Positions 22,535-32,946 of a stretch of DNA of 64,000 bases are shown here, one piece after another; the first letter of the stretch is position 1, and the number at the start of each line of letters is the position of its first letter. Made by a program: the position numbers and the translations under genes. The notes under the pieces are model-generated. The model was not told the DNA's origin, did no database searches, and saw only the letters and a program-made list of their open reading frames with translations. Source of the stretch: Rhodocollybia butyracea (lineage: Eukaryota; Basidiomycota; Agaricomycetes; Agaricales; Omphalotaceae); the NCBI GenBank assembly GCA_015501585.1, contig JADNRY010000145.1:1-64000 (forward strand). Reading direction: 5' to 3'.

Positions 22535-23814
22535 TCATTGCACTGATCCCGATTGTCCTCGTCCCCTTTGTTTGTAGTCTTCAATTGCTTTCTTCAGCCC
22601 CGCCCACGCTGCCTCGAACGCCTTCTGTGGGAATATTTTCCAAAAATCTTCATCAAGCTCTGGATCCGGTGGGTTCTTTGGTCTCTTTGAAGGTTGCCCA
22701 TCCCTTTGCCTCGGGATATTTGGAAACCTCCCTGGGGGTGTCTTTTCCGGGTCTATCTTATAGACTGAAAACTCATGCTGATCCCCATTGACTTGGCGCC
22801 ACGCAATACACGGCCAATCGCCATCGCAAGCACCTCCCTGGATCACAAACATAGTGGTACCAGTATCATCGGCCGAGTCGTTACACTCATCGTTGGTGTA
22901 GTCGGTGCTGTGTGACCCTATGCTGCCGAATACACCACTAAGGGTGTTACCAACCCTTTGTCTGGTAAAGTGTCCAACCGCAGGGAATGTAAAGTCCATT
23001 TTGGCAACTTTTTTGAGGTCCCGGTTCCTGAGGTTAACATGAAGCACGGTTATTCTATATATGGACACCTAGTAGTCGTGAGTAAACAAAACTAGAACTG
23101 ACTATTTTAATATACCTTCTGGGGAGTGCCAGGCACAATGTGCTCGGTCCCACTGGGAGCTCCAGGCGTATTGTGAGAAGAGCCAGGCTTGGGAAGAAGG
23201 GGCCTGGGGACCTGAGGCTTGCTGTGCCCGCCAGGGGGATGTACGCGTTGGATGGAATGACGGCGCGGAGGCACAGGCGCGATGGGATGAGAGCGCATGT
23301 TTTCGGGAGCGGTGCGATCGGTCCAAGGGGCGCCAGGCGCATCGTGAGGAGCGTCGGGCCCGGCGGTGGGAGGAAGGGGAGGAAGGTCCTGTGGCCCGGT
23401 GACAGGGCCGTCAGGACGATGCATGTGTTCGATGGAGGAACGCACGTTTCCGAGACTCGGGGCAGGCGCCTGATGCGCGATGGGAGGAAACCGCAAGCTG
23501 TGCCCGCCAATGTTCCTCAAGGGAGGAAGGTGCAGGCCGTGCCCGCTAATGTCCCCGATGGGAGCAAGCTCCGACATGCTGTTCTCTTCATGCATGATGG
23601 CCTCAACGGAAGGAAGTTCCACACTGTTCCCGCCACGCATGATATCCTTAACGGAGGGAAGGGGCTCGTTGTTGGGAAGAAAGGGCTGCCTGGAGGGCGC
23701 GTGAGACTCAAGGAGCTGGGGGAAGGGAGGAGGGAGGGGCATTGCATGCACAGTGGAGATGAGCACCCCGAATAAGACAAGCCCAACGCTATAAATATTT
23801 TGTGTTATCAGCAT
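22535..23814 (-). CDS. Secreted proline-rich protein, family copy E, long form (410 aa)
   Basis: Intact two-exon gene: exon 1 23814-23116, a 47-nt intron (GTATAT..CTACTAG), exon 2 23068-22535. The signal peptide (MLITQNIYSVGLVLFGVLIS..VHA) is followed by a linker of about 200 residues, far longer than in copies A and B, with repeated LPSVKDI, LPSVEAI, LAPIGDI and LPPLRNI units and many Pro, His and Gly. The C-terminal domain has YRITVLHVN, DYTND, TMFVIQGGACDGDWPCIAWRQ and FWKIFPQKAF. The TATA box (23899-23904) is 85 nt upstream of the chosen start; a longer frame opens at 23892 beside it. Function unknown; secretion inferred. Confidence 0.85.
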
Positions 23815-23898
23815 CGGGAAAGAGCTGGGGTTGGGTGTTGAGTAAAGCGGGTGAACTGAGCCAGCAGTAAGGAAGTTTTTCGCCAATGCCATAAGGTC

Positions 23899-23904
23899 TT
23901 TATA
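23899..23904 (-). promoter_or_regulatory. TATA box of secreted-protein copy E
   Basis: TATAAA on the minus strand, 85 nt upstream of the MLIT start of copy E; spacing as in the other copies. Confidence 0.55.
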
Positions 23905-26444
23905 CTTATACTTATTATTATTAAGACAAATATTTATATCAATGTGATGTCAATGAAACAGTCTCTAGAGATATCTCCAGGGTCGTCTTGTAAAACTCTT
24001 GTAGAACGTGGCAAAAATATTCATTTACTACTTTGTAGTTCGAGGCCTTAATGTCCATCCAATATGATCTAGAAAGAGCTGTAAGTCTTCACCAGTGTAC
24101 GTGCAACTGTTGGGGATACTTCCGGATATGGATATGGATAGACAGTAGGAGGTTTTCAATTTCAAATCTTAGCTTGAAACGAGGCCCTTTCCTGGCCCTT
24201 TCTGGCCCTTTTTGTATCGTAGTTTCATCTGGCCGTTTATAGGCATCCGACACTTGCGATACTCGGTAATGGCAATCTTCCTCTTGAATCCCAAAAGTAT
24301 GCTGATCTAAAAAATGAATTTCCTATGGCTACTTTAGAGAACAGATGTTTGGCCGAGTTCAGTTATTCTCTTCTTTGATTATCCTGAACTGGTGCATTCG
24401 ATATGCCCAAGCACTTGAGGTGATTTCGAGGGCAATTTGTGCTCTCATGCCCTTGCGTCTTCGAGCTGCACATATAAGAGACAGATTATTATTGATACGG
24501 GACAAAGTTATGATGTTACATACAATCGGATGAACTAGGATCTAAGACACGGGGTATGATCCACAGTATACACTCGTCAAGAGCACTTATATCGGGACGA
24601 CACGAAGAGGGCTTAAGTAGATGATTATGTTTTCATCCTGGTGTCAGCGGGACACCTTGAACATCCCGCAACTGGACCGTCTTTCTTATGTTCGGAAGCA
24701 ACCTCTATGACACATCACATTATCTATTCCAAGCAACAGATCCAAGCAACGTTAGATTGATGATTCTAACCGCACAAAAAGCCTCGGCTTCTCCTCGTCT
24801 CTGGACACCCCGAACAGATAAACTGCACACGGATTCTCGCACCAACACCCAACACCGACCCATCCGCATTCACCTTTGGATGAGTACTCGTCATAATCCT
24901 CGTTGCCCTCTACCAGAAACCTAAAGGAAACGCGGGACAGCGTGAAGCTCAACTGCAAGATACCGTATGACGTGAAAACGGGAACGAGGAGTGGAACAGG
25001 AGGAGGAAACGAGACAAACGAACACGAAGGAATCGAAAAAGAGAACAAGATCGGTAAACAACAATGCACGAATGTCGAGAAACAAACAGCATAATTAGGG
25101 AAATTGGGACTTACCAGACTTGTCGTTGCCCTCGCCTTTTACACCTCCGAATTGAAATTTTTCTTCAGGCCCTTCCCGCGATTCTTGCATAAGCCTAGCC
25201 TCTGATATGCACCGAGCAGCAAAAGACGTTGTAATCAGATCACCCGCTTGCTATCCACTCTGAAGATGCAGGTGTGTATACGTTGCATGCGTAACAGCGG
25301 ATTTCGAGACTGGTATGGGTGAAACGGTGTAGGCAGAAAAGGTTTAAGCTTGTCGGCCTCGGGAGAGTTTGGTCTGTGGAAGGATCGGCGAAACTTTAGC
25401 ACATTAGTACTGAGACGGAACGAAAAGTGAACAGGACTCACCAGTTCTCCCTCCGACTGGACTTCGTGCCTGCTACTGCCATCTTCGCCAGGACTCTTCG
25501 CCGGATGTCTTCCTTGACCTGAATCAACAATCCTTGCGCGTGGGGTCCAACAAGATTTACATACCAGTGCGCGGAAGTGTTAACGCGTTGACATGCCACT
25601 GGTTGTTTCGAATGTTCAAACGTTCATGCATCAAGTACGTTCAGGCTGAGCGCTGAACGGTGAGCCCGCTAGCCAGGATAGCTTTTGAGCTCAATAGTCA
25701 CTTGCTTTGAAGCAGTCTGGATGTCGATTTTGAGTAGGCTGAGCATGGAAATGAGAGAGTATGGCGACGACAAGTTCAGATGTGGTCCTATTGTCTTGGT
25801 CTTCGAATTCGAGTAATAAGCGCAAGCAGTGGCACGAGCCCCGAAAGGAAACCTTTTTGAACGTCAGCAAATTGAAAAACCCAGAGAGCGGTTGCTTGCC
25901 AGTTGGAAAAACTTGACCCTTAGCTTGAAATCGCATCTGGGCACAGTTTGGCATATCATTCCGTCCTAGGCCTGTAGCACCGTGTTCTTGCATGTATCCT
26001 TAAGCTTGTGTTCATTTCACAGTGTATTTGTTGTATATATGATATCTGGTATACGCTTCACGCCGCCAATTCGAGTCAGAATCAACGCATTTCTGCTAAT
26101 AAGGGAAGCTCAGTTGTAGTCTAACTAGAGAGCTAGAATTTGAGACTTTACCTGGAATGCGAAAGTGCACACACAAAACATCGACGACTCTGTTCAGTTC
26201 TATCCTTCTGTGCTATCGATGCTTCTTCAACTTGCAAACCTGAGAAGATAATAGGCGCCCGGACCGCCAGCGCCCCAGCCTTAGTCTTCTTGAACTCAGA
26301 TTTATTCATTGGAAGGTAATAATTATAACCAATTATCTCTCTTCTGACACACTAGTTAACGTTTAACGCGCTTACCTTGGTATCAGGGACTCTCTTGCAG
26401 AACCATCGCAAGCCAGGCTCACTAAATTCTAACAACACATCCCA
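23905..26444. repeat. Duplicated spacer (unit E) with gene relic and F-box promoter block
   Basis: No intact gene. The minus strand holds the best-preserved 3' part of the relic gene shared with units A and C: a frame reading ISEARLMQESREGPEEKFQF and on to EGNDKS before a GTAAGT donor (about 25105-25200), and a downstream piece with EDYDEYSSKGECGW (about 24850). Another exon-like piece ends HEVQSEGEL before a GTGAGT donor near 25440. The last 250 bases (from about 26200, ATAATAGGCGCCCGGACCG) are the F-box paralog 3 promoter region. Confidence 0.5.
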
Positions 26445-28082
26445 ATGTCTGACGAAAACCACCAAAGCTCTTTCGATTCTCCCCTCAAAATCGATAACGT
26501 TACACTCAATGAAAAACTTCGAGTGTGGTATCCAACAACTGTCGAAGAGCTTTCCGAAGTCACGGCGACGCTGAGACTGGCACAGGAGGATATCGCCGAC
26601 TGCGATACAGAATCGGACCATCCAATGAGCTCCAGGCGTGAGGAGCTAATCCTTTGCGCTGAGAAACTCTCCCGTCTTTTATCGCCCATTCGTCGTGTTC
26701 CGAACGAAATACTGTGTCAAATTTTTCTATACTCTTGTGGAGAAAACGACATGAACAACGAGAGACCGGCAGCTCTCATTATAAGCTCTGTGTGCACTCG
26801 ATTCCGCGAACTAGCAATCTCGTATCCCGCTCTCTGGTCGAACCTTAAGGTTTTCTTCCCTGCTGGCGAAGTTTACGACTTCGACACAGGGGAAATTATC
26901 CAGAACCCACTCGAAGTTCTTGAACAAGAGACAAAACTCAGTTCGTTGATCCAGCTTCATCTGGATCGATCCAAAAACCATCCTTTGGCCCTTGACCTTG
27001 ATATCGCAGGAAGAGTATCTCCGCCCGAGCATCCCTCGGTGCAGCTTCTTACCCGAGAATCCAGCCGTTGGAAATATCTTGTATTTCGCGGTATTGCTTT
27101 CGATATGGACCATGGTCGCCTTTCTTTTCCTTCCTTGGAATCTGTTGACTTTGATCGGGGACTTGTTGCGTGGCGTACCGACACTCCAGAAGAATTTCTT
27201 CTGGCGCCAAATATCAACGATCTCAGATTCCATAACGAGATCGCGAATAACAGAGTCTTGAAGTTCAGCGATACCTGGAAATCACTCGTACACCTCAAAT
27301 ATCCCACCACACCATCATTTTCCAGCTTCTGGCGTGTGCTCGAGCTTTGTCCTATGCTCGGGTCTCTCACATTGGAAGGATGGAATACGGGTAGGATCAC
27401 AATCCCAAGTCATCTCCCCCGAACTCTTCCAACATTGTCCTCACTCACTGTTATAAACAACGGATTCGACGAGTTGGGCGATTCGCTCCAATGTATCTTG
27501 TCATTGCTTACCACTCCCAACTTGTCGGAGCTTGTACTGGAGCAGACGAATGAGGAGACTGTAGATTGCCCTCGTCAACCATTTCCCCACATTTACCAAT
27601 TCTTTGAGCGGTCTCAACTGCGCTCATTGACAAGACTTGTAATGCACGGCCTCTATATCAGCGGCCATGATATGGTGGAACTCCTACTAAAAGTTCCATC
27701 TCTACAAATCCTCTCAATTCACCCTGACCTCATCAACGGCATGGCTAACCCCATCTCCAAGTCTTTCATCGAAAGTCTACACGCCGGGAGGCGAAGCGCC
27801 TTTCGTGACTCGGTTGAACCCCTCGTTCCCAAGCTGCGAGAGCTAACGCTGAAGGTTACGGCTCAACGCTTCGATCCTCCGTCCTTCGTAGACACTATTG
27901 CTTCCCGATGGCTACCAGATGAAACTAGTGCGAGGGAACTTGGTCTCGTATGCCTGAGATCGGTCGAGTTGCACTTGCCGGGGCCAGTGGATGCGAAGCC
28001 TTATGAGCGGCTTAAACAGTTTGACAGGGCTGGACTTAGAGTCACAGTAAAGTGCAAAGGAGTAGACGGGTATATCGTTTAA
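26445..28082 (+). CDS. F-box protein, paralog 3 (545 aa)
   Basis: Single-exon F-box gene collinear with paralog 1. The start is MSDENHQSSF, the F-box about residues 83-137 (IRRVPNEILCQIFLYSC ... SVCTRFRELAISYPALWSN), then an LRR-like region with the shared blocks LIQLHLDRSKNHPLALDLD, SRWKYLVFRG and FVDTIASRWLPDE, and the tail KCKGVDGYIV. It is slightly longer than paralog 1. Being intact while paralog 2 is broken argues that the family is under birth-and-death evolution. Expected role: SCF ubiquitin-ligase adaptor; substrate unknown. Confidence 0.9.
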   Translation: MSDENHQSSFDSPLKIDNVTLNEKLRVWYPTTVEELSEVTATLRLAQEDIADCDTESDHPMSSRREELILCAEKLSRLLSPIRRVPNEILCQIFLYSCGENDMNNERPAALIISSVCTRFRELAISYPALWSNLKVFFPAGEVYDFDTGEIIQNPLEVLEQETKLSSLIQLHLDRSKNHPLALDLDIAGRVSPPEHPSVQLLTRESSRWKYLVFRGIAFDMDHGRLSFPSLESVDFDRGLVAWRTDTPEEFLLAPNINDLRFHNEIANNRVLKFSDTWKSLVHLKYPTTPSFSSFWRVLELCPMLGSLTLEGWNTGRITIPSHLPRTLPTLSSLTVINNGFDELGDSLQCILSLLTTPNLSELVLEQTNEETVDCPRQPFPHIYQFFERSQLRSLTRLVMHGLYISGHDMVELLLKVPSLQILSIHPDLINGMANPISKSFIESLHAGRRSAFRDSVEPLVPKLRELTLKVTAQRFDPPSFVDTIASRWLPDETSARELGLVCLRSVELHLPGPVDAKPYERLKQFDRAGLRVTVKCKGVDGYIV

Positions 28083-28339
28083 AGGAAATCGGCCATTGAT
28101 ACGGCTGTACGAATATCAGATTTACATTGGTAGTTCAAATCGTCGCTTACCGTGACATGCTTAGTTTTTTACTTTGGTTTGTACACGGGTTCTGGAAGTA
28201 AATTGTTTTCAGTTGTTCGCTTGTTCGAACCTTTTTTGCTCCCTCCGTTATCTACAAGTCAGAGGCCCATCTTACTTGCATTTCCACTGCTGCTGATTGA
28301 CTTAATCTTCCCCGAGCGTACTCTCGACACTACTGGAGT

Positions 28340-28640
28340 GGAAAACTGGGATAGTTCAAGCTTGAGCACCTTCCTATACGACTCGTCCAACACCGTCTCG
28401 GTGCCTCTTCCAAAAGATGAAGCATTCCAAACTGAGATAAGGCTAGCAGCTGTCCCTCGGACGTTAGCTGTGCTAAGTGATTTGACTTGGGCTTTAGAAA
28501 ACCCGCAAAAAATAAAGAATAGACAAATATAGAGTACACATTGTTCAGGCTTTCGCGATGATGAATTTCAAAGGAGACATTCCATGCCCATTTGTGAAGG
28601 AACAGTTGACGGCTGCTCTAATTCTCTCGATAGCTGGTGT
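28340..28640 (-). pseudogene. Fragment of a 2OG-Fe(II) oxygenase gene (exons 1-2)
   Basis: The minus strand carries a diverged exon 1 (TPAIERIRAAVNCSFTNG) and part of exon 2 (SLISVWNASSFGRGTETVLD...SQFSTP) of the oxygenase family whose intact members are at 28881-30194 and 43200-44516. The catalytic exon is absent. Two TGACTCA sites lie upstream, as in related promoters. Confidence 0.8.
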
Positions 28641-28695
28641 TAGTAGAACTTACTTAAATGGTGACATATGGTAGGACTAGGGTTAGGGTCGTGTA

Positions 28696-28713
28696 TGACT
28701 CAGCCATGACTCA
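28696..28713. promoter_or_regulatory. Two TGACTCA (bZIP-type) sites upstream of the 2OG fragment
   Basis: TGACTCA at 28696-28702 and again at 28707-28713. The motif is the classic Gcn4/AP-1 half-site pair; its recurrence upstream of other family members suggests it came along with the duplicated promoter. Confidence 0.55.
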
Positions 28714-28880
28714 GGCGACGCGATCTGAGCAGAAACCAGTTCCGCTTGCAAATCTGAATGTAAACGCTTTGCATTACTTTTATTGATCTCTCAGAGTTTT
28801 TTTGAGAAGGCATTCAGCTACCATTTACATCAAGAAAAAGACAGATATGTAAGCGCTCGGAACCAATTCTTGATATCTAC

Positions 28881-30194
28881 TTAGTCTTCTTCTTCAAAGT
28901 GAACTACGATGCAAATCACTCCATAGACTGACTCCAACGAAGCAGCTTCGTTTCCGTACACTGCGTAGTCAGCTTTCATCCCACGTCCCGATGACGTTGT
29001 CACCCAAAGCATTTCCGAAGGATCAAGTCTCTCCATACCTTCTCCTTCAAGCAGTTCATCGAGCCCACAGTCAACCTCCCCATCCGGAGGATCAAGAAGG
29101 CCTTGACCGAGATAACCGACCTCCTCTTCACCTTTATGAAAAACTTCCAGACTTGGCGCAAGCTGAAGATCCTCACAAACGCGGAACAGGAGCGCATCGC
29201 ATCCTTTCAAGTACCGCGAGAGCTCTTGGACATCGTAACCTGGTTCTTCATAGCGCCTGACTGGGTAGGAGTGGGAGAGACCAAAGCAAAGCGTACGGAT
29301 GCTTCCATCAACAATCCGACGTTCAGCCAACAGCTCAGTCATCGCATTCTTCAAGGTCAGGAATTGATCTGATACCGCTGGGATGACTGACGATGGAGTA
29401 GAATTCTCGAAGTAGAGGTTGAATGTCAATGTGATTCGAGCACCAGATGTAACCGGGAGCACTTCGTGAGTAACATCGCTGTAAAAGGCGACAAATGCAA
29501 GCTCAGGGTTAGTGAGTGTACTTTTCGATAGAGCCTTAGCAGCATCGAAAGTCCAGCTCTGGTCTTTCTGTGTCAAAATCAGCTCGCCGCCTTTGTGTGG
29601 AGTAGGAAACATGATGACCAGAGAGCCAAACATGTTCTTGGCACGGGGAGTATCTTTGTGTGGTTTGAAAAAGGCTCCTTTATCTGTCAACTAGTTCAGT
29701 ACAAAAAATAATAGTCGTGGTTTATGCTTACCGTAAATATTGAGCTTGTAGGGTTCAGCACGGATGCGGCGGCGAAGAGTGGTATCAGTTTCGACAAGAT
29801 CCTGTTGGATCATATGGAGGATCGGAGTGTTGGCTAAATCGAGCGGAGTGGAGAACTGAGATAGGTCGAGTTTGAGGGCCTTCCTGTACGACTCGTCCAA
29901 CACCGTCTCGGTGCCTCTTCCAAAAGATGCAGCTTCACATACTGAGATAAGGCTGGCCAGCTGTCCTTTAGTGGCGTTGGCCAAGTTCAGTGATTTGGCT
30001 TGGCTGTAGCTGGGCTTTAGAAAACGCGTAAAGTGATAAAAAGTCAAACGTTTCAATACATACACATTGTCTGGGCTTTTGCGATAATAGAGTGTACAGA
30101 ACTCAGAAGAGACCTTGCAGGTGCCCCTCGTGAAAGAAAATTGCTTGACAGCTGCTCTAATCTTCTTGACGGCTGGTGTTATTTTAGGTGTCAT
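28881..30194 (-). CDS. 2OG-Fe(II) oxygenase (prolyl-4-hydroxylase-like), copy 1 (401 aa)
   Basis: Non-heme iron, 2-oxoglutarate-dependent oxygenase of a basidiomycete family; substrate unknown. Three exons: 30194-30064, 30003-29732 and 29683-28881, with introns of 60 and 48 nt (GTATGT..CTACAG and GTAAGC..GACAG), in frame throughout. Exon 1 holds IRAAVKQFSFTRGTCKV, exon 2 the family signature SLISVCEAASFGRGTETVLD, exon 3 the catalytic core. Iron ligands are H143 and D145 (FFKPHKDTPR) and H207 (SDVTHEV); R217 (GARITLTFNLY) is placed to bind 2-oxoglutarate. No signal peptide is seen. It is the only complete copy on the minus strand; the other four are on the plus strand at 39-46 kb. Confidence 0.9.
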
Positions 30195-30257
30195 TTTTTC
30201 GGAAAAGAGACTGAAAGGAGGACAGAGACCCCCGATTCTTATAACTGAGGGCTCGCT

Positions 30258-30264
30258 TGACTCA
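30258..30264 (-). promoter_or_regulatory. TGAGTCA site 64 nt upstream of 2OG copy 1
   Basis: TGAGTCA in gene orientation, within the conserved context CCTGAGTCAAGC also found before copy 3. It matches the Gcn4/Yap1/AP-1-type bZIP site; the factor here is unknown. Confidence 0.6.
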
Positions 30265-30269
30265 GGTCA

Positions 30270-30890
30270 CGCTGTTACCACGAAATTTCCAGCTCAGACT
30301 CAGTGTCCACGATTATGGCGCTTCACGCGATTACGGTATCTGTCATATTAGGTTATTATTGATGCATCCACTCGGTCAGAAAACGAAACTGGCATTGCTT
30401 TTAATGAGCGTGAATTCACTAACAAAATGTGGTTCGCTGCTTTTGGGTCCAACCTGGCGCCTTCTTCGTCCCATCCAGATTGCGCTACCAGACTTCATCA
30501 AACAAAATCAGAAGCTGACGGGGCAAAGGTACGGCGTTGAGGATTTACACTTGATCATTAACCTGCTCAAAACCTGTTGGTTTACCTTAATTTACGCGTT
30601 TACGATCCGCTTACTTTTTTTTTCCTAATTTGTCCAAAACTTATTCTCCAATATAAGCCGAAAAAAGGCATTCCAAAGATACACAACAATTAGATGAATG
30701 GTGGGAGAAGCCTTCGAATCAGAAGCAGCCAGATATCACAGAGATCAACCTCTTCTCTCCTAGTGGCTAAAAAGAAATCAGTGAGAAGAAAACGGCGATA
30801 GGCCGATGCACCACCGTCCTGTGACTACTCGAAAGGATTATCATAAAGGACGACACTGCATATGACACCACCACCCTCCTACAGACCAAG
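30270..30890. other. Intergenic region between 2OG copy 1 and the GST gene
   Basis: No coding signal recognised. It includes the rest of the 2OG copy 1 promoter with a GGTAAC-containing block (TTTCGTGGTAACA on the minus strand, about 30275-30287) also found upstream of copies 3 and 4, and the presumed GST promoter. Confidence 0.4.
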
Positions 30891-31954
30891 ATGATCCTTG
30901 TACACCATCTCAGCCACGGGCGTTCGCAGCGTATTCTTTGGCTACTGGTAAGACTCAGCTCAACCTCATTCAAGCGAGTATTGCCTGACTTTTCCACCAC
31001 TCTTCGTGTTATCCACCTCATTTCTGACGTCACGAACGATAGGAAGAGTTAGGCATTCCCTATGAAGTGGTTAAATACGAACGGATGCCAGACTTCACAG
31101 CGCCACCATCCCTTCTGGAAGTACATGCGTTGGGGAAATCTCCAATAATAGAAGATAAGGAGGAATGCGTGGTTCTAGGAGAAAGTGCGGCAATAATAAG
31201 TGAGTCCTGCGTAGGTGGAATGTATTAGGTAACCTCATATCGATTAAAGCGTATCTCCTTCAGAAATATGGCACCAAGAAGACCACTGTAGAAGGAGCGC
31301 TAGACGATTTGTATTGTGAGACAGAGATTTTTCTGAGCATGGGTATCTTACGAACTCGTCTCGTGCCTAGACACCCATTATGCCGAATCGTTCATATCTC
31401 TTCTCGCCCTTGACAACAGACTCTCTCGCTTGACAAATAGCGCGCCGTGGTACCTCAGGCCGGTGTTCGACTACGTTTTCAGTTTTTACCGGGACATGTA
31501 TATCAATCCAGAGCTTCCTAAAAATTGCAAGATGGTGAATTACGTGGAGTCTAAATAACCCGTCAGTCAAAGCTAATTCTCTGTAAGATTGATGAACAGA
31601 TTAGCAAGAACGCATGGTTTGCTCGTGGATCCGATAGCCCGACCGCTGCAGATTATGCAATGATCGTAGGATTGGAAGGGTTGGTTGCGAGCAAGGTAGC
31701 CACAGTCGAAACATACCCAGCTATAGTCAAGTATGTGGAAAAGGTCCATGCTCGGTGCGAATATGCTTTTCATATATCACGAATCTAACTCATAACTCTT
31801 TCGTTTCTCAGACCTGCATATCAGTTAGTGAGTGTTCTAACCCCGAAGTTTTGCGTTCTGCTTACCTGAAAACTCGACGCAGGGTCTGCGAAGAGGCGGG
31901 CTTCCATTTGCGTATGCGAAGCAAGTGGATGTAATCGAATCCGACCCGAAATAA
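30891..31954 (+). CDS. Glutathione S-transferase, seven exons (234 aa)
   Basis: Conjugates glutathione to electrophiles in the cytosol. Exons by splice signals and frame: 30891-30947, 31043-31210, 31264-31315, 31371-31543, 31588-31754, 31812-31827 and 31883-31954, introns 44-95 nt. The N-terminal thioredoxin-like domain starts MILVHHLSHGRSQRILWLL, with S12 or nearby residues as candidate catalytic positions, followed by EELGIPYEVVKYERMPDF and the glutathione-binding region ALGKSPIIED and GESAAII. The C-terminal helical domain shows THYAESFISLL, ISKNAWFARG and SPTAADYAM. The tail RPAYQLGLRRGG is typical of fungal GSTs. It was hidden because no exon is long. Its 3' end converges on the p24 gene. 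A truncated relic of the same gene is at 4.6-4.8 kb. Confidence 0.85.
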
Positions 31955-32049
31955 CACAATACATGAACAACCGATCGTGAAGAAAGGGCCTCGCACGCAC
32001 GCATCAAGCATGAAAATAGAAAGTAGATGTATTCGATGGTACATAGCAT

Positions 32050-32946
32050 TCAAACCTTGTACCGACGCCCGGTCTTTGTGAAAAAGGTTTGTAAAACATA
32101 CACTTGGAACCTGGACGAACAATCAAAATTCGAAAGAGATATCATAATTTGGGAAACAGGCTCACACTGCCATTCCAACGACAGCCAAACTTTCGAAGAT
32201 GGCGTACCAGAACAGACGACTGAAAAACATTGGTCCTTAGCTGTTGCACGACATCCATGGAGCAAGAGACGCACTTTTGAGTAGAATGAACAATTGAAAA
32301 TCCTCGATTGTCGCGCGTATGGAAACTGGTCAAGAAGAGTCAAAATAAGCTGAGGGGGTGAATCAATAGACGCACTGTTTTTGTGTTCGTTTAATGTTCA
32401 TCAACATCCCGTTCAGGCGAAATATGCTCTCTTCCAGCGCGCTCGTGTGTTCCGAAATCTGCCCTGCCTTTGCCGGAGGATCCCGCCGTGGCTCACTTTC
32501 TACCATAATGTCAAAGTCGATGAGCTTCTCGGTGAGAGTTGACATGTCGTTTTCGAAGCAGAAGGCGTATTCTCCGACCGTGTTGGCAGTAAATACATAG
32601 TCTCCTTGACGCTCGCGTTCGCCGTCCAGAAGGACCTTTTGGTTCGGGTCTTTGACGTCAAAGTCGATATCAAACGAACCGCCAGATTGGACCTAGAGCA
32701 ATACAGTTATTGACCTTGAGTATTCCCTTGAGGCTTACTGCAAAATAAAACTGCAAAAAATAATCAGATAATTCGACCTTGAACTATTCAACAAGCACAT
32801 ACGCCAATTTTCTCTCCCGCCTTGTCTACATCAGCATAAAAACACAGTCGCTCGTTGGCAGAAATTGCAGTCGTCAACGCAGAACCCCGAGCAAGTAAAG
32901 AAAGCCGTAAAAGGAAGAGAAATGTGAATATTATATGTTCTATCAT
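32050..32946 (-). CDS. p24 (emp24/gp25L/TMED) family cargo receptor, one apparent 1-base gap
   Basis: Type I membrane protein of COPI/COPII vesicles for ER-Golgi cargo sorting. Exons: 32946-32803, 32750-32739 (12-nt microexon FYFA), 32694-32376, 32325-32275, 32219-32166, 32110-32050. Signal peptide MIEHIIFTFLFLLRLSLLA; GOLD domain with CFYADVDKAGEKIG, GGSFDIDFDVKD and GDYVFTANTVGEYAFCFEND; heptad region SALEESIFRLNGMLMNIKRT; membrane helix RLFWYAIFESLAVVGMA; cytosolic tail VLQTFFTKTGRRYKV. Exon 3 is one base short at the T6 run at 32637-32642 (expected 7); with that base the whole reading frame is open. Since p24 proteins are conserved, an assembly homopolymer error is the simplest explanation. 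Confidence 0.85.

Noticed and set aside
23140..23775. Plus-strand open frame of 211 codons
   Set aside because: Antisense of the Pro-rich linker of secreted-protein copy E; the minus strand has signal peptide, intron and paralogs.
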